64,000 bases of DNA from Spiribacter sp. 2438 (GCF_009676705.1 NZ_CP046046.1:1302001-1366000); one strand, 5' to 3'. Shown: positions 36,363-48,470, counted from the stretch's first letter. Made by a program: numbers and translations. The notes: generated by a model from the sequence alone, not told the origin.

Positions 36363-36751
36363 TCGGGTGCGCCGGGACGCTTCGGGTACCAGACCAGGGG
36401 CTCGCCCTGGTGGCTGTCATCAATCTGGAAGCCGTGATGGGCGTACCACTGCAGCAACGCTGACTGACCCAGTCCGGTGTGATCGTCGACGTTTGCCTGG
36501 CCGAGCAGCGTCACGCCGTGCTGGTCACACAGGCCCTTCAGCCATTCGAGAACGGCGCTGGCCTGCCCCTGGCCCCGCCAGGCCGGATCAGTCTCGATCC
36601 GCATCAGCACCAGATAGGCGGACTCCGCCTCCAGCACGGCCCGCACATGTCCGAACCAGCGATAATTGAGCGGTCCGTCCCGATCGGTTTCGGCGGGCTT
36701 GGTGCGCGTCAGCCACGCCTGCATTGCCGTATAAACATCACCCGTCGTCAT
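36359..36751 (-). CDS. GNAT family N-acetyltransferase
   Basis: This 130-residue protein looks like a single GNAT domain. The acetyl-CoA loop is IETDPAWRGQGQASAVLEWLKGLC (R-G-Q-G-x-A), and the C-terminal strand has LLQWYAHHGFQIDD. I chose ATG 36751 because CAGGAGAG lies about six bases ahead; the ATG at 36790 would overlap serS. It is the last gene of the ftsK-lolA-rarA-crcB-serS operon, 20 nt after serS. Substrate is unknown. Confidence 0.75.
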   Translation of the reverse strand: MTTGDVYTAMQAWLTRTKPAETDRDGPLNYRWFGHVRAVLEAESAYLVLMRIETDPAWRGQGQASAVLEWLKGLCDQHGVTLLGQANVDDHTGLGQSALLQWYAHHGFQIDDSHQGEPLVWYPKRPGAPD

Positions 36752-36771
36752 TGCCTGCTCTCCTGGGCCAC

Positions 36772-38452
<1,681 letters not shown>

Positions 38453-38536
38453 GATGTCCACCCGCCCTGTGAAAAGGCCGAGAGTCTACGCGAATCTTGA
38501 TGACGCTTCTAAGGCAACCGGCGGCGCCGGCGCCGG

Positions 38537-39835
38537 TCACCGCTCGCGGGCCTGCCGATCCAGCGCCGCCAGGCGGCGAAGCCGCTCGGCGATGCGTTGC
38601 TCCAGCCCCCGATCCAGGGGCTGATAGTAATGGCGATGGGCCAACGCCTCCGGCAGGTAGGTCTCGCCCGCGGCATAGCCCTCCGGCTCATCATGGGCGT
38701 ATCGGTAGGCATGACCGTAGCCCAGCTCCTTCATCAGCCGGGTGGGGGCATTGCGCAGATGCACCGGCACCTCCAGAGAGCCATTCTCACGGGCGTCGGC
38801 CATGGCGGCGTTGAACGCCTTGTAGACCGCGTTGCTCTTGGGCACTGCCGCCAGATAGGCCACCGCCTGCGCAATGGCGAGCTCGCCCTCCGGGGAACCC
38901 AGACGCTCCTGGGCCTCCCAGGCCGCTACCGCCAGCTGCAGCCCCCGGGGGTCGGCATTACCAATGTCTTCGGACGCCATCCGCACCACCCGCCGGGCAA
39001 TGTAGAGGGGATCGCAACCGCCCTCGAGCATCCGCGCCAGCCAGTAGAGGGCCCCGTCGGGTGACGAGCCCCGGACGGATTTATGAAGCGCCGAAATCTG
39101 GTCGTAAAAAGCATCACCGCCCTTGTCGAATCGCGCCCGGCCACCGGCGGCCGCCTCCCGGATCAGGTCGGGTCCGATGACGGCGCCCGCCTCGGTAAGA
39201 TCCGCTGCGACTTCCAGCAACCCCAGGGCGATGCGCGCATCGCCATCCGCCACCTCCAGCAACAGCGAGCGGGCATCGGGATGCAGCCCCAGCTGGCGAT
39301 CGCCCAGACCGCGCTGGTCATCGGCCATGGCCCGATCCACCAGTTCGCCGAGCTCATCCCGCTCCAGAGGCCGCAGCACGTGAACCCGAACCCGCGACAG
39401 CAGCGCGTTATTCAACTCAAAAGACGGATTTTCGGTGGTGGCGCCGATGAACAGCAGAGTACCGTCCTCGATGTAGGGCAGGAAGGCATCCTGCTGCGCC
39501 TTGTTGAAACGGTGCACCTCGTCGACGAACAGCAGGGTCTGGCGTCCCGCTTCGCGGTTCGCGCTGCCCCGGGCCGCCGCCTCACGGATGTCCTTGACGC
39601 CTGCCATGACCGCGGACAGCGTCAGAATATCGGCGTCCACCGCCGCCGCGGCCAGTCGAGCCAGTGTGGTCTTGCCGGTGCCCGGTGGCCCCCAGAGCAC
39701 CATGGAGTGGGCCCGTCCGGCTTCCAGCCCCTCACGTAGTGGTCGCCCCGGTGCCAACAGATGCCGCTGTCCCGCGAACTCCGACAGTGACCGGGGTCGC
39801 AGGCGGTCCGCCAGTGGCCGGGTCCAGTCGGTCAT
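38537..39835 (-). CDS. rarA: Replication-associated recombination protein A (MgsA/RarA)
   Basis: RarA (432 aa) is a clamp-loader-like AAA+ ATPase acting at stalled forks. It has Walker A GPPGTGKT at 49-56, Walker B TLLFVDEVHRFNKAQQDAFLPYIE (landmark) and the sensor ATTENPSFELNNALLSR. The C-terminal tetramerisation region (AYRYAHDEPEGYAAGETYLPE) is complete. The start overlaps the lolA stop by ATGA. Confidence 0.96.
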   Translation of the reverse strand: MTDWTRPLADRLRPRSLSEFAGQRHLLAPGRPLREGLEAGRAHSMVLWGPPGTGKTTLARLAAAAVDADILTLSAVMAGVKDIREAAARGSANREAGRQTLLFVDEVHRFNKAQQDAFLPYIEDGTLLFIGATTENPSFELNNALLSRVRVHVLRPLERDELGELVDRAMADDQRGLGDRQLGLHPDARSLLLEVADGDARIALGLLEVAADLTEAGAVIGPDLIREAAAGGRARFDKGGDAFYDQISALHKSVRGSSPDGALYWLARMLEGGCDPLYIARRVVRMASEDIGNADPRGLQLAVAAWEAQERLGSPEGELAIAQAVAYLAAVPKSNAVYKAFNAAMADARENGSLEVPVHLRNAPTRLMKELGYGHAYRYAHDEPEGYAAGETYLPEALAHRHYYQPLDRGLEQRIAERLRRLAALDRQARER

Positions 39836-40476
39836 GGCCCCTGGAGAACGTCGGCCTCCGCCGGCGGCGTGTACTCGAAGCGTTCCGGCTCAATCGGCTG
39901 GTTGCGGGTGAGATCGCGCAGCTGCACCTCAATGCGGTCGCCCAGACCGGCGTCGATATCCAGCCGTGTCGGCAGTCCGTCATCGAAGGTCAGTCGGATG
40001 GTCTGAAAGTCCCAGGCCGGATCCGTGGGGCGAAGCCGGACGGTGTCCGCCGTGTCGCCGGGCTCGATCCGGAAATTGGCCTGCAGATCAGAGAATTCGC
40101 CGCTGAGCAGCTGGGCCGCGCCCACCCCCAGCGCCTCCTCGAGGGGCTGGACGGTCACCTGGTCGAGATCCACGTCATGAACCCAAAGGCGCTCCCCGTC
40201 GGCCACAATCAGCTGCTCCCAGGGGGACTGGTAATGCCAGCGAAAGCGCTCACCCCGGGCCATCCAGAAATCGCCTTCCGCCGCCTCAACCCGCTCACCC
40301 CGATCGTCGTAGGTGTCCTGCTGGAAGCGCCCCTGCAGGGTCTCGGTGCCCTCAAAATAGCGCTCCAGCATGGCCTCGGGATCGCTGGCCCGGGCACCCG
40401 CCAGGGTCAGCACCCCTAACCAGGCAACCACGGTGATTAATCCGATTCGGCCAAGATGCAGGCGCCTGGCAGACAT
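39832..40476 (-). CDS. lolA: Outer-membrane lipoprotein carrier protein LolA
   Basis: LolA (214 aa) carries lipoproteins through the periplasm from LolCDE to LolB. It has a Sec signal peptide (IGLITVVAWLGVLTLAGARA, cleaved before SDPEAM), and the mature domain has LQGRFQQDTYDDRGE, GDFWMARGERFRWHYQSPWEQLIVADGERLWVHDVDLDQV (landmarks) typical of the LolA half-barrel. ATG 40476 was chosen for the signal peptide; the open frame extends further upstream. It lies 7 nt after ftsK. Confidence 0.94.
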   Translation of the reverse strand: MSARRLHLGRIGLITVVAWLGVLTLAGARASDPEAMLERYFEGTETLQGRFQQDTYDDRGERVEAAEGDFWMARGERFRWHYQSPWEQLIVADGERLWVHDVDLDQVTVQPLEEALGVGAAQLLSGEFSDLQANFRIEPGDTADTVRLRPTDPAWDFQTIRLTFDDGLPTRLDIDAGLGDRIEVQLRDLTRNQPIEPERFEYTPPAEADVLQGP

Positions 40477-40483
40477 TGGCTGA

Positions 40484-42832
40484 TCAATCCTTTGGCGGCG
40501 GGGGCGCCAGCACTTCGCGCGCCCCGTTGGACTGAAGCGGCCCGACCACGCCGGCCTGCTCCATCTGCTCCACCAGGCGAGCCGCGCGGTTGTAGCCAAT
40601 TTTCAGCCGCCGCTGCACGCCGGAAATCGACGCCTTGCGAGTCTCGGTGACAATGCGCACCGCCTGGTCATAAAGCGGGTCGGTTTCCTCATCGCCGAGG
40701 TTCACCTCACCGGGCAGAGAACCCAGATTTTCCGCGTCTCCATTACCGCCCTCCAGCATGCCCGGCACGTACTCGGGCTCGCCGGCCCGCTTGAGGTACT
40801 CGGCCACCCGGTGAACTTCGGCGTCCGAAACAAAAGCGCCGTGGACCCGCTCCGGGATCCCGCGACTGCTCGGTCCCATATAAAGCATGTCGCCGTGGCC
40901 CAGCAGCGACTCCGCGCCCATTTGGTCGAGGATGGTGCGTGAATCGACTCGGGAGGAGACCTGAAACGCCATGCGGGTGGGGATATTGGCCTTGATGAGG
41001 CCGGTGATCACATCCACGGACGGACGCTGGGTGGCCAGCACCAGATGGATACCCGAGGCGCGGGCCTTCTGAGCGAGCCGGGCAATCAGCTCCTCAACTT
41101 TTTTGCCCACCATCATCATCATGTCGGCGAATTCATCCACCACCACCACGATGCAGGGCATGGGCTCCAGAGCAGGTGCCTCGGGCACCTCGCCGTCAAT
41201 CGTCGGTTCGATGCGATCGTCCGGCGTGCTCCAGAGGGGATCAGTCAACGGCTCGCCGCGCGCCTGGGCGTCGCGAATCCGCTTGTTGGCGCCGGCGATG
41301 TTACGGACGCCCAGCGCCGCCATCAGCCGATACCGCCTTTCCATTTCAGCGACACACCAGCGCAGGGCATTGGCGGCTTCTTTCATGTCGGTGACCACCG
41401 GCGCCAGCAGGTGCGGGATGTCGTCATAAACCGATAACTCCAGCATCTTGGGATCAATCATGATCATCCGGACCTGCTCCGGGGTGTTTTTGTAGAGCAG
41501 GCTCAGGATCATGGCGTTAATGCCCACGGACTTACCCGACCCGGTGGTGCCTGCCACCAGCAGGTGCGGCATCTTGGCGAGGTCGACCACCGAGGTGTAG
41601 CCGCCGATATCCTTGCCGATGGCCAGTGTCAGCGGTGAATTGGCCTTTTCGAAAGATTCCGACCGAATAATCTCCGCCAGGGCGATGACCTGACGATGTT
41701 CGTTGGGGATTTCCAGCCCGACCACGGATTTGCCGGGGATCACCTCCACCACCCGAACGGCGGTGACCGACAGCGCCCGGGCCAGATCCTTGGACAGATT
41801 GGTGATCTGGCTGACCTTGACGCCCGCCGCCGGCTTGAGCTCGAAGCGGGTGATCACCGGGCCGGGCAGGACCTCGACCACTTCCACCTCGATGCCAAAA
41901 TCCCGCAGCTTGTGCTCCACCAACCGCGACATGGCCTCCAGCGCGTCCGGTGAGTAGCCCGGCTGCTCGGCGTGGGGCTCGTCCAGCAGCGAGATCGGCG
42001 GCAAGGCGCCGGGCATCGGCGGCGCCTCGAACAGCTGGATCTGCTGCTCCTTGCGGGCCCGCTCGCCAGGACGCGATGCCTCCGCGGGTGCCGGCGGTGC
42101 GATCGCCGGCTTGGCACGCTTGCTGGCCCGCTTCTCTTCGGTGCGTCTGGCCCGTTCCCGCTCCCGGCGGGCCTGCTGCGCCGCGCGCTGGTCCTGAATC
42201 CAGCCGTGCAAAGTGGTGATATGGCGCCCCTGCGCCAGCACCAGTCGCCCCAGGGAGTCCATTAGCGCGATCCAGGAAAGACCGGTGAACAGGGTCACGC
42301 CGGCGAGAAATAGTGCCAGCGTGAGGAGCGTTGCCCCGGTGAAGCTGAAAGCGTCCTGCAACCAGTCACCAGCGAGGTTGCCCAGCACGCCACCGGAGCT
42401 CAACGGGACGGTGCCGGCCACCGGTTCGATGTGAAGCCGCGCCAGCGCGGTTCCCGCCACCAGGGTGATCAGAAAGCCCGCCAGGCGCGTACCGATGACA
42501 CCCCAGTGGATCTGTCCATCCTGACGCTGCCAGCGATACAGCAGGACACCCAGCAGGCCGATCAACGCCGGAAACAGCAGCGCCAGATAGCCGAACAGGT
42601 AAAGGCTCAGGTCGGACCAGTAGGCTCCAACCAGGCCGCCGGCATTACTGACGCCGGCGGCGGGGCCGGTGTGGCTCCAGCCGGGATCCGCCGGGTTGTA
42701 GGTGAGCTGGGCCAGCAGCATGTAACCTGCCACCGCCACCAGAACAAGGAACAGCGCTTCCCGAATCATGCGGCTGATTTGCCGTGAGATCGGGTTGGCC
42801 TCGGGTTGCCGCGCTGTCGTCTTGCCTGCCAT
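40484..42832 (-). CDS. ftsK: DNA translocase FtsK
   Basis: FtsK (782 aa) pumps chromosome DNA at the septum and activates XerCD. Four or more TM segments lie in the first 200 residues, then a short, charged linker (about 200-280, Arg/Lys/Glu then Pro/Ala), the alpha-beta motor with Walker [11 protein letters not shown] near 428 and Walker [15 protein letters not shown], and a C-terminal gamma winged helix ([25 protein letters not shown]) that reads KOPS. The linker is far shorter than in E. coli (1329 aa). ATG 42832 has no Shine-Dalgarno and a -10-like hexamer 7 nt ahead. Confidence 0.95.
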   Translation of the reverse strand: MAGKTTARQPEANPISRQISRMIREALFLVLVAVAGYMLLAQLTYNPADPGWSHTGPAAGVSNAGGLVGAYWSDLSLYLFGYLALLFPALIGLLGVLLYRWQRQDGQIHWGVIGTRLAGFLITLVAGTALARLHIEPVAGTVPLSSGGVLGNLAGDWLQDAFSFTGATLLTLALFLAGVTLFTGLSWIALMDSLGRLVLAQGRHITTLHGWIQDQRAAQQARRERERARRTEEKRASKRAKPAIAPPAPAEASRPGERARKEQQIQLFEAPPMPGALPPISLLDEPHAEQPGYSPDALEAMSRLVEHKLRDFGIEVEVVEVLPGPVITRFELKPAAGVKVSQITNLSKDLARALSVTAVRVVEVIPGKSVVGLEIPNEHRQVIALAEIIRSESFEKANSPLTLAIGKDIGGYTSVVDLAKMPHLLVAGTTGSGKSVGINAMILSLLYKNTPEQVRMIMIDPKMLELSVYDDIPHLLAPVVTDMKEAANALRWCVAEMERRYRLMAALGVRNIAGANKRIRDAQARGEPLTDPLWSTPDDRIEPTIDGEVPEAPALEPMPCIVVVVDEFADMMMMVGKKVEELIARLAQKARASGIHLVLATQRPSVDVITGLIKANIPTRMAFQVSSRVDSRTILDQMGAESLLGHGDMLYMGPSSRGIPERVHGAFVSDAEVHRVAEYLKRAGEPEYVPGMLEGGNGDAENLGSLPGEVNLGDEETDPLYDQAVRIVTETRKASISGVQRRLKIGYNRAARLVEQMEQAGVVGPLQSNGAREVLAPPPPKD

Positions 42833-42839
42833 GGTTCGC

Positions 42840-42845
42840 AGTGTA
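42840..42845 (-). promoter_or_regulatory. Candidate -10 of ftsK, leaderless spacing
   Basis: Minus strand TACACT (4/6 to TATAAT) followed by 7 nt (GCGAACC) and the ftsK ATG. No good -35 and no Shine-Dalgarno. Weaker than the dnaX, hisC and yhhQ cases; the spacing is the main support. Confidence 0.35.
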
Positions 42846-42905
42846 CAGTAGCTGTCATGCCTTGAGCAGCGGCACCTCGGCCTCGCAAAGACGGTCCTAA
42901 ACACC

Positions 42906-44063
42906 ATGGAACTTCAGGCAATCCCGGCGATTGGCGACATATCGGCGGCGCAGTGGAATGCCCTCGCCGGCACCGATAACCCGTTCTTGCGGCATGAATT
43001 CCTGTCCGCCCTGGAGACCCACGGGGCGGTGTCGCGGGAGAACGGCTGGGCTCCTCATCACCTGCTGCTCTGGCAGGATGGCGAGCTCATGGGGGCCGCG
43101 CCGGCGTACCTAAAGGGCAACTCCCGGGGCGAGTTCGTTTTCGACTTCGCCTGGGCCCATGCCTACGAGCGCAACGGCCTCGCCTACTACCCGAAACTGA
43201 TCATCGCGGTGCCCTACAGCCCGATCAACGGGCCCCGGATGTTGCTGGCGCCGGGCTATCCAGCGGAGGGGCTCCGTCAGGCGCTGGCCGACGGCGCCCG
43301 ACAGATGGTTGAGGAAATGGAGCTGAGCTCCGTGCACTGGCTGTTTGCCGATGCCAAGGAAATCGAGGCCCTGCAGGATTGTGACTACTCACTGCGGCTC
43401 GGTTGCCAGTACCACTGGTACAACGCCGGCTACGCGGATTTCGATGACTTTCTGGCCGGCATGAGCTCAAAAAAACGCAAGAACATTCGGCGCGAGCGCC
43501 GGCGGGTGAGCGACCAGGGTCTGCATCTGCGGACACTGCATGGTGACGAAATCGAACCGGATCTGTGGGACGCGCTGCATGGCTTCTACGCCAAGACGTT
43601 CTACGAACACGGCAACCTGCCAGTGATCAGTCGCGACTGCTTTGCCGAACTCGGTAAGCAGATGACCGACCGCATGGTGGTGTTCGTGGCCGAGGACGCT
43701 GGCCGGCCGGTCGCGGCGGCCATCTGCTTTCGCAGCAGCGATACCCTGTTCGGCCGCTACTGGGGCAGCGAGCGGGATTATGACGGTCTGCACTTTGAGG
43801 CCTGCTACTACCAGGGCATCGAATACTGTATCCGCCACGGTCTGACGCGCTTCGAGCCCGGTGCCCAGGGCGAGCACAAAGTGCCACGGGGCTTTCTGCC
43901 CACCCTGACCCGCTCTGCCCATCACCTCACGGACGCCCGCTTTCGAGCGGCGGTGGATGATTTTCTGGATCGGGAGCGGCCCGCGGTGCACGCCTTCGCC
44001 GCTGATCTCATGCGGGACGCACCCTTTCGCGAGGAGGTTCTGGAGCAGATCAACCGTGACTGA
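42906..44063 (+). CDS. FemAB-like acyltransferase, COG3146/PF04339 family
   Basis: This 385-residue protein belongs to the peptidogalycan-biosynthesis/FemAB-like group with a double-GNAT fold. Characteristic parts are [47 protein letters not shown] (landmark), [15 protein letters not shown], and [26 protein letters not shown] followed by [15 protein letters not shown]. FemAB enzymes add amino acids from aminoacyl-tRNA; the substrate of this gammaproteobacterial group is unproven. It overlaps the aat start by 8 nt, so it heads an acyltransferase operon with aat and bpt. It is divergent from ftsK. Confidence 0.85.
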   Translation: MELQAIPAIGDISAAQWNALAGTDNPFLRHEFLSALETHGAVSRENGWAPHHLLLWQDGELMGAAPAYLKGNSRGEFVFDFAWAHAYERNGLAYYPKLIIAVPYSPINGPRMLLAPGYPAEGLRQALADGARQMVEEMELSSVHWLFADAKEIEALQDCDYSLRLGCQYHWYNAGYADFDDFLAGMSSKKRKNIRRERRRVSDQGLHLRTLHGDEIEPDLWDALHGFYAKTFYEHGNLPVISRDCFAELGKQMTDRMVVFVAEDAGRPVAAAICFRSSDTLFGRYWGSERDYDGLHFEACYYQGIEYCIRHGLTRFEPGAQGEHKVPRGFLPTLTRSAHHLTDARFRAAVDDFLDRERPAVHAFAADLMRDAPFREEVLEQINRD

Positions 44064-44787
44064 CCCGCTGCTGCCCATCCCCTGGCTGAATACCAGCGAT
44101 GAAATAACGCCCCTGCCGGATCCGGAGTCCGCGATGATCGAGCCCAACGGCTTGCTGGCCATCGGCGGTTCCCTTTCCATCAACCGGCTGGAGGAGGCCT
44201 ATCGGGAGGGCATTTTTCCCTGGTACGGGCCCGATGAGCCCATTCTCTGGTGGAGTCCGGATCCCCGCGCGGTGATTCCCGTCGATCAACTCCACATCAG
44301 CCGGTCACTGCGCCGCGCGCTCAATCGGGCGGACTATCAGGTCAGCCTGGACCGGGCCTTCGAAACCGTGGTGGAGGCCTGTGCCGAACCCCGCCCCGAT
44401 CAGCCGGGGACCTGGATCACCGACGACATGAAAGCGGCTTATGGCCGCCTTCATCGGGCGGGGCTCGCTCATTCCATCGAGATCTGGCGGGATCAGAGGC
44501 TGATCGGAGGCCTTTATGGTGTCTCACTGGGGCGCGCATTTTTCGGCGAGTCCATGTTCAGCCGCGAGCCCAATGCGAGCAAAATGGCCATGGCCTGGCT
44601 GTGCGCGCAGCTGCGGGCATGGCAGTTCCAGTTTCTCGACTGCCAGATGCCCACCAGCCATCTGCTCAGCATGGGAGCGCGCTGCCTGCCCCGGCGGCAG
44701 TTCCTGATGATGCTGGCGGCCAGCCAGCGACAGGCGACCCGTCGGGGGCCGTGGACACTGGACATCGAGGACTGGCGCCATGAGTGA
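44056..44787 (+). CDS. aat: Leucyl/phenylalanyl-tRNA-protein transferase
   Basis: Aat (243 aa) moves Leu or Phe from tRNA to N-terminal Lys or Arg, making N-degrons. It has EPNGLLAIGGSLSINRLEEAYREGIFPWYG, LWWSPDPRAVIP, WITDDMKAAYGRLHRAGLAHSIEIW, LYGVSLGRAFFGESMFS (landmarks) and FLDCQMPTSHLLSMGA, the whole family signature. GTG start at 44056 with GGAG ten bases ahead; this overlaps the previous gene by 8 nt. The end overlaps bpt by 8 nt. Confidence 0.96.
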   Translation: MTDPLLPIPWLNTSDEITPLPDPESAMIEPNGLLAIGGSLSINRLEEAYREGIFPWYGPDEPILWWSPDPRAVIPVDQLHISRSLRRALNRADYQVSLDRAFETVVEACAEPRPDQPGTWITDDMKAAYGRLHRAGLAHSIEIWRDQRLIGGLYGVSLGRAFFGESMFSREPNASKMAMAWLCAQLRAWQFQFLDCQMPTSHLLSMGARCLPRRQFLMMLAASQRQATRRGPWTLDIEDWRHE

Positions 44788-45502
44788 GTCCCGTCCAGCC
44801 AGGGATATCCGCCTGTTCGGGACCGGGCTTCGACCCTGCCCGTACCTGGACGACCGTCTGTCCAACTTCGACTTTGTTGATCCGCGCCTGCGTCCCAGCG
44901 CCGCTCTTTATGACGAGCTCCTCGCCCGGGGATTTCGGCGCGGCGGCGAGAACCTCTACCGCACCGCCTGTCCCGGTTGCCAGGCCTGCCGGAGCCTGCG
45001 CCTGCCGGTGAATTCGTTCGTCCCTCGGCGGCGGCACCGGCGCTGTCGCCGGGACAACGCCGATGTCCGTTTGGTGAACGTGGGATGGCGGCTGGACCCG
45101 GCGCATTTCGATCTGTACTCACGCTACGTGAGGGCGCGTCATCCCGGTGGTGGAATGGATGAAGCCGACCCGGATCTGTACTGGCAGTATCTCACCGCCA
45201 GCTGGTGCCCCACGGATTTCCTCGAACTGCGCGAAAACGGACGCCTGCTGGGGGTGGCGGTGACTGATGACACCGGCGGTGCGCTATCGGCGGTCTACAC
45301 GTTCTTTGACCCGGCCGAGACAGCCCGTGGCCTGGGCACCCTGGCCATTCTCCTGCAGATTGAGGAGGCCCGGCGGCGGGGTCGAAACTGGCTGTATCTG
45401 GGTTACTGGATCGAGGGCGCCGCCCGCATGGATTACAAAGCCGGGTTCTTTCCCCATGAGCGTCTGTCCCGGAATGGCTGGGAGCGGGTTTCTGCCCCCT
45501 GA
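44780..45502 (+). CDS. bpt: Aspartate/glutamate leucyltransferase Bpt
   Basis: Bpt (240 aa) transfers Leu from tRNA to N-terminal Asp or Glu, feeding the ClpS/ClpA pathway; it is homologous to eukaryotic arginyltransferase Ate1. The Cys-rich start CPYLDDRLSNFDFVDP and YRTACPGCQACRSLRLPV are the conserved N-terminal domain; GALSAVYTFFDP and LYLGYWIEGAARMDYKAGFFPHE form the C-terminal domain. It starts inside the last codons of aat. Confidence 0.95.
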   Translation: MSESRPARDIRLFGTGLRPCPYLDDRLSNFDFVDPRLRPSAALYDELLARGFRRGGENLYRTACPGCQACRSLRLPVNSFVPRRRHRRCRRDNADVRLVNVGWRLDPAHFDLYSRYVRARHPGGGMDEADPDLYWQYLTASWCPTDFLELRENGRLLGVAVTDDTGGALSAVYTFFDPAETARGLGTLAILLQIEEARRRGRNWLYLGYWIEGAARMDYKAGFFPHERLSRNGWERVSAP

Positions 45503-45507
45503 CGAAC

Positions 45508-45536
45508 TTGGTGAACTCTGGCGGCTGCGCTACACT
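45508..45536 (+). promoter_or_regulatory. Sigma70 promoter of infA
   Basis: TTGGTG (3/6, with the critical TTG), 17-nt spacer, TACACT (4/6). Start expected near 45543, giving a leader of about 23 nt with CAGGGA before the infA ATG. infA also may be read from the aat-bpt transcript. Confidence 0.45.
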
Positions 45537-45565
45537 TCCGGGCTTATTTTCAAGAGCAGGGATTT

Positions 45566-45784
45566 ATGGCGAAGGAAGAGAACATTCGGATGCAGGGCAC
45601 CATCACCGAGGTGATGCCCAACACGATGTTTCGGGTGGAGCTGGAAAATGGCCACATGGTCACCGCCCACATTTCCGGCAAAATGCGCAAGCACTACATC
45701 CGCATTCTCCGCGGCGACACCGTCACGGTGGAGTTGACCCCCTACGATCTCAACAAGGGCCGCATCGTTTATCGGGCGCGCTAG
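45566..45784 (+). CDS. infA: Translation initiation factor IF-1
   Basis: IF-1 (72 aa, the exact standard length) is a single S1/OB fold that binds the 30S A site. The sequence from [18 protein letters not shown] to [10 protein letters not shown] is nearly the textbook IF-1. It lies 63 nt after bpt and converges on clpA; aat-bpt-infA-clpA-clpS is a conserved neighbourhood. Confidence 0.98.
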   Translation: MAKEENIRMQGTITEVMPNTMFRVELENGHMVTAHISGKMRKHYIRILRGDTVTVELTPYDLNKGRIVYRAR

Positions 45785-45827
45785 GCGCACCCGATCCTCC
45801 GCCGTTACTGTGTCCTGAGGCGGTGGG

Positions 45828-48098
45828 TTAGTTCACCGCTTCCGGGGCTTCCATCCTGAACGACAGGCCTTCGCCGGCCTCATCCAGCTCAACCCGCACG
45901 TGACCGCCATTGGCCAGCCGGCCGAATAGCAGCTCATCGGCCAGGGGACGCTTGATCTTGTCCTGGATGAGCCTGGCCATCGGACGGGCGCCCATTTTCG
46001 GGTCATAACCCTGCTCGGCAAGCCAGCTTCTGGCCGGATCGCTGACTTCAAGGGTGACCCGCTTCTCGGCCAGCTGATGGCGGAGCTCTCGAATGAACTT
46101 GTCCGCCACCCGCTCAATGACCTCGGGCGCCAGCCCGTTGAACTGAATAATGGCATCCAGTCGATTGCGGAACTCCGGCGTGAACTGCTTGCGGATCACT
46201 TCCAGGGCATCACTGCTCTGATCCTGAGGCGTAAACCCGATGGTCCGCCGGCTCTGTTCTTCGGCACCGGCATTGGTGGTCATCACCAGAATGACGTTGC
46301 GGAAGTCGGCCTGACGGCCGTTGTTGTCCGTCAGGAAGCCGTGGTCCATCACCTGCAGCAGCAGGTTGAAGACATCCGGATGAGCCTTCTCGATTTCGTC
46401 CAGCAACACCACGGAATGCGGGTGTTTTAGCACCTCCTCGGTGAGCAGGCCGCCCTGGTCGAAACCGACATATCCCGGCGGCGCACCGATTAACCGTGAC
46501 ACCGTATGCCGCTCCATGTACTCGGACATGTCGAAGCGGGTCATGTGGATGCCCATGACCTCGGCCAGCTGGCGGGTCACTTCGGTCTTGCCCACCCCGG
46601 TGGGGCCGGAGAACAGGAAGCTGCCCACCGGCTTTTCCGTGTCCCGAAGCCCGGCCCGGGACATCTTGATGGTGGCGGACAGGGTGTCGATGGCCGGGTC
46701 CTGGCCATAGATCACCCGCTTGAGATCCTTCTCCAGCGTCTCAAGCAGCCGCATGTCCGACGTGGACACCCGTTTTGGAGGAATGCGGGCCATCTTTGCC
46801 ACGATGGTTTCCACGTCTCCCACCCCGACGGTCTTTTTCTTGCGGGACGGTGGCAGCAGGCGCAGGTTGGCGCCGGCCTCGTCAATGACGTCAATGGCCT
46901 TGTCCGGCAGGTGGCGATCGGTGATGTACTTGGCCGCCAACTCTGCCGCCGACTCCAGCGCCGGCTGGGTATAGCGGACGCCATGATGGCTCTCGAACCG
47001 GTCCTTGAGGCCGCGCAGTATCTGCACGGTCTCAGGCACCGTCGGTTCGGACACGTCGATTTTCTGGAACCGCCGCGCCAGCGCCCGGTCCTTCTCGAAA
47101 ATGCCCCGGTATTCCTGATAGGTGGTGGAGCCGATGCATTTCAACTCGCCGCTGGCCAGCATGGGCTTGAGGAGGTTGGAGGCGTCCATCACTCCGCCCG
47201 ATGCCGAACCGGCACCGATAATGGTGTGGATTTCGTCAATGAAGAGCACGGCATGATCATGCTTCTTGATCTGTGCCAGCAGCCCCTTGAGGCGCTTTTC
47301 GAAGTCACCGCGGTATTTGGTGCCGGCCACAAGAGCGCCGAGATCCAGCGAATAGATGGTGGCATCCGCCAGCACTTCCGGCACTTCGCCATCCTCGATC
47401 ATCTTGGCGAGCCCCTCGGCGATGGCGGTCTTGCCCACGCCGGCCTCGCCGACGTACAGCGGATTGCTCTTGCGACGCCGGCAGAGCACCTGAATGGTGC
47501 GCTCGATTTCGTGCTTGCGGCCAATCAGGGGGTCCGTACGGCCCTGCCGGGCGCGGGCATTCAGGTCGGTGGCAAAGCTCTCCAGGGGTTGAGCCCCGCC
47601 GGCCTCTTCGGTGGCTTCACCTTCCTGCGGCGCCGAGTCCGGCTCGCTGCCGCCCTCCTCGCCGGACACCTTGGAAATGCCATGGGAAATGAAGTTCACG
47701 GCATCCAGCCGGGAAATATTCTGCTTGTGAAGCAGATACACCGCCTGAGATTCCTGCTCCGAGAAGATGGCCACAATCACATTGGCGCCGCTGACTTCCT
47801 TGCGCCCGGAAGACTGGACGTGGAGGATCGCCCGCTGCAGCACCCGCTGAAATCCGAGGGTCGGCTGGGTCTCCCGGGTGTCGTTGGGCGGCAGCAACGG
47901 CGTGGTTTCGTCCAGGAAAGTCTCCAGATCCTGGCGCAGGGTATCGAGATCCGTCCCGCAGGCCCGCAGCACTTCCAGCGCCGACGGATTGTCAGTCAGC
48001 GCCAGCAGGAGGTGTTCCACGGTCAGGAACTCGTGGCGCTTTTCCCGCGCTTCCTTGAAGGCGAGGTTCAACGTGAACTCGAGCTCTTTGCTTAGCAT
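45828..48098 (-). CDS. clpA: ATP-dependent Clp protease ATP-binding subunit ClpA
   Basis: ClpA (756 aa; E. coli 758) unfolds substrates for ClpP. An N-domain (1-145) that binds ClpS is followed by two AAA+ modules with Walker A GEAGVGKT near 217 and GPTGVGKT near 497. The ClpP-docking loop carries [10 protein letters not shown] (IGF/L motif). AGGTGA lies seven bases before the ATG. clpS is 51 nt upstream on the same strand. Confidence 0.97.
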   Translation of the reverse strand: MLSKELEFTLNLAFKEAREKRHEFLTVEHLLLALTDNPSALEVLRACGTDLDTLRQDLETFLDETTPLLPPNDTRETQPTLGFQRVLQRAILHVQSSGRKEVSGANVIVAIFSEQESQAVYLLHKQNISRLDAVNFISHGISKVSGEEGGSEPDSAPQEGEATEEAGGAQPLESFATDLNARARQGRTDPLIGRKHEIERTIQVLCRRRKSNPLYVGEAGVGKTAIAEGLAKMIEDGEVPEVLADATIYSLDLGALVAGTKYRGDFEKRLKGLLAQIKKHDHAVLFIDEIHTIIGAGSASGGVMDASNLLKPMLASGELKCIGSTTYQEYRGIFEKDRALARRFQKIDVSEPTVPETVQILRGLKDRFESHHGVRYTQPALESAAELAAKYITDRHLPDKAIDVIDEAGANLRLLPPSRKKKTVGVGDVETIVAKMARIPPKRVSTSDMRLLETLEKDLKRVIYGQDPAIDTLSATIKMSRAGLRDTEKPVGSFLFSGPTGVGKTEVTRQLAEVMGIHMTRFDMSEYMERHTVSRLIGAPPGYVGFDQGGLLTEEVLKHPHSVVLLDEIEKAHPDVFNLLLQVMDHGFLTDNNGRQADFRNVILVMTTNAGAEEQSRRTIGFTPQDQSSDALEVIRKQFTPEFRNRLDAIIQFNGLAPEVIERVADKFIRELRHQLAEKRVTLEVSDPARSWLAEQGYDPKMGARPMARLIQDKIKRPLADELLFGRLANGGHVRVELDEAGEGLSFRMEAPEAVN

Positions 48099-48149
48099 TG
48101 GCTTGTCACCTGGAATCCTGTGAATGGGGCCCGGAGGGCCGGTTCCGGT

Positions 48150-48470
48150 TCAGGCCGGTTCCATCGTGCACATCAGCGGATGATGGTGTTCACGTGCGTA
48201 GTCGTTGACCTGGTCGACTTTGGTCTCCGCAATGTCGCGGCTGAAGACACCACATACCCCCTTCCCTCGAGTGTGGACGTGGAGCATCACCTGTGTGGCC
48301 TGCTCCCGATCCATGCGGAAGAACGTCTGTAATACCTCTACCACGAATTCCATCGGGGTGTAGTCATCATTGAGCAGAACCACTTGGTAAAGCCGCGGCT
48401 GTCTGACTTCCGGCTTGGCTTCTTCGACCGACAGACCGTCATCTTGGTTCGGATCGTTCTCTTCGCTCAT
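48150..48470 (-). CDS. clpS: ATP-dependent Clp protease adaptor ClpS
   Basis: ClpS (106 aa) delivers N-degron proteins to ClpA. The N-degron pocket residues are present: [16 protein letters not shown] (the NDD and Met gate) and [14 protein letters not shown] (His of the pocket). The acidic, disordered N-terminal extension that engages the ClpA pore is 25 residues long. Together with Aat, Bpt and ClpA it completes the pathway in one locus. Confidence 0.96.
   Translation of the reverse strand: MSEENDPNQDDGLSVEEAKPEVRQPRLYQVVLLNDDYTPMEFVVEVLQTFFRMDREQATQVMLHVHTRGKGVCGVFSRDIAETKVDQVNDYAREHHHPLMCTMEPA

Noticed and set aside
38453-38536. Fluoride riboswitch before crcB
   Set aside because: The conserved GGNGAUGG and downstream pseudoknot sequence are absent; crcB is in an operon here.
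45785-45827. Intrinsic terminator between infA and clpA
   Set aside because: CCGCC and GGCGG can pair but the loop is 15 nt and there is no T-run, so it is not convincing.
46506-48095. Long open frame (about 529 codons) antisense to clpA
   Set aside because: It mirrors clpA, is rich in His/Gly/Gln with no known motif, and arises from the high-GC third-position bias; clpA is full length with all motifs.
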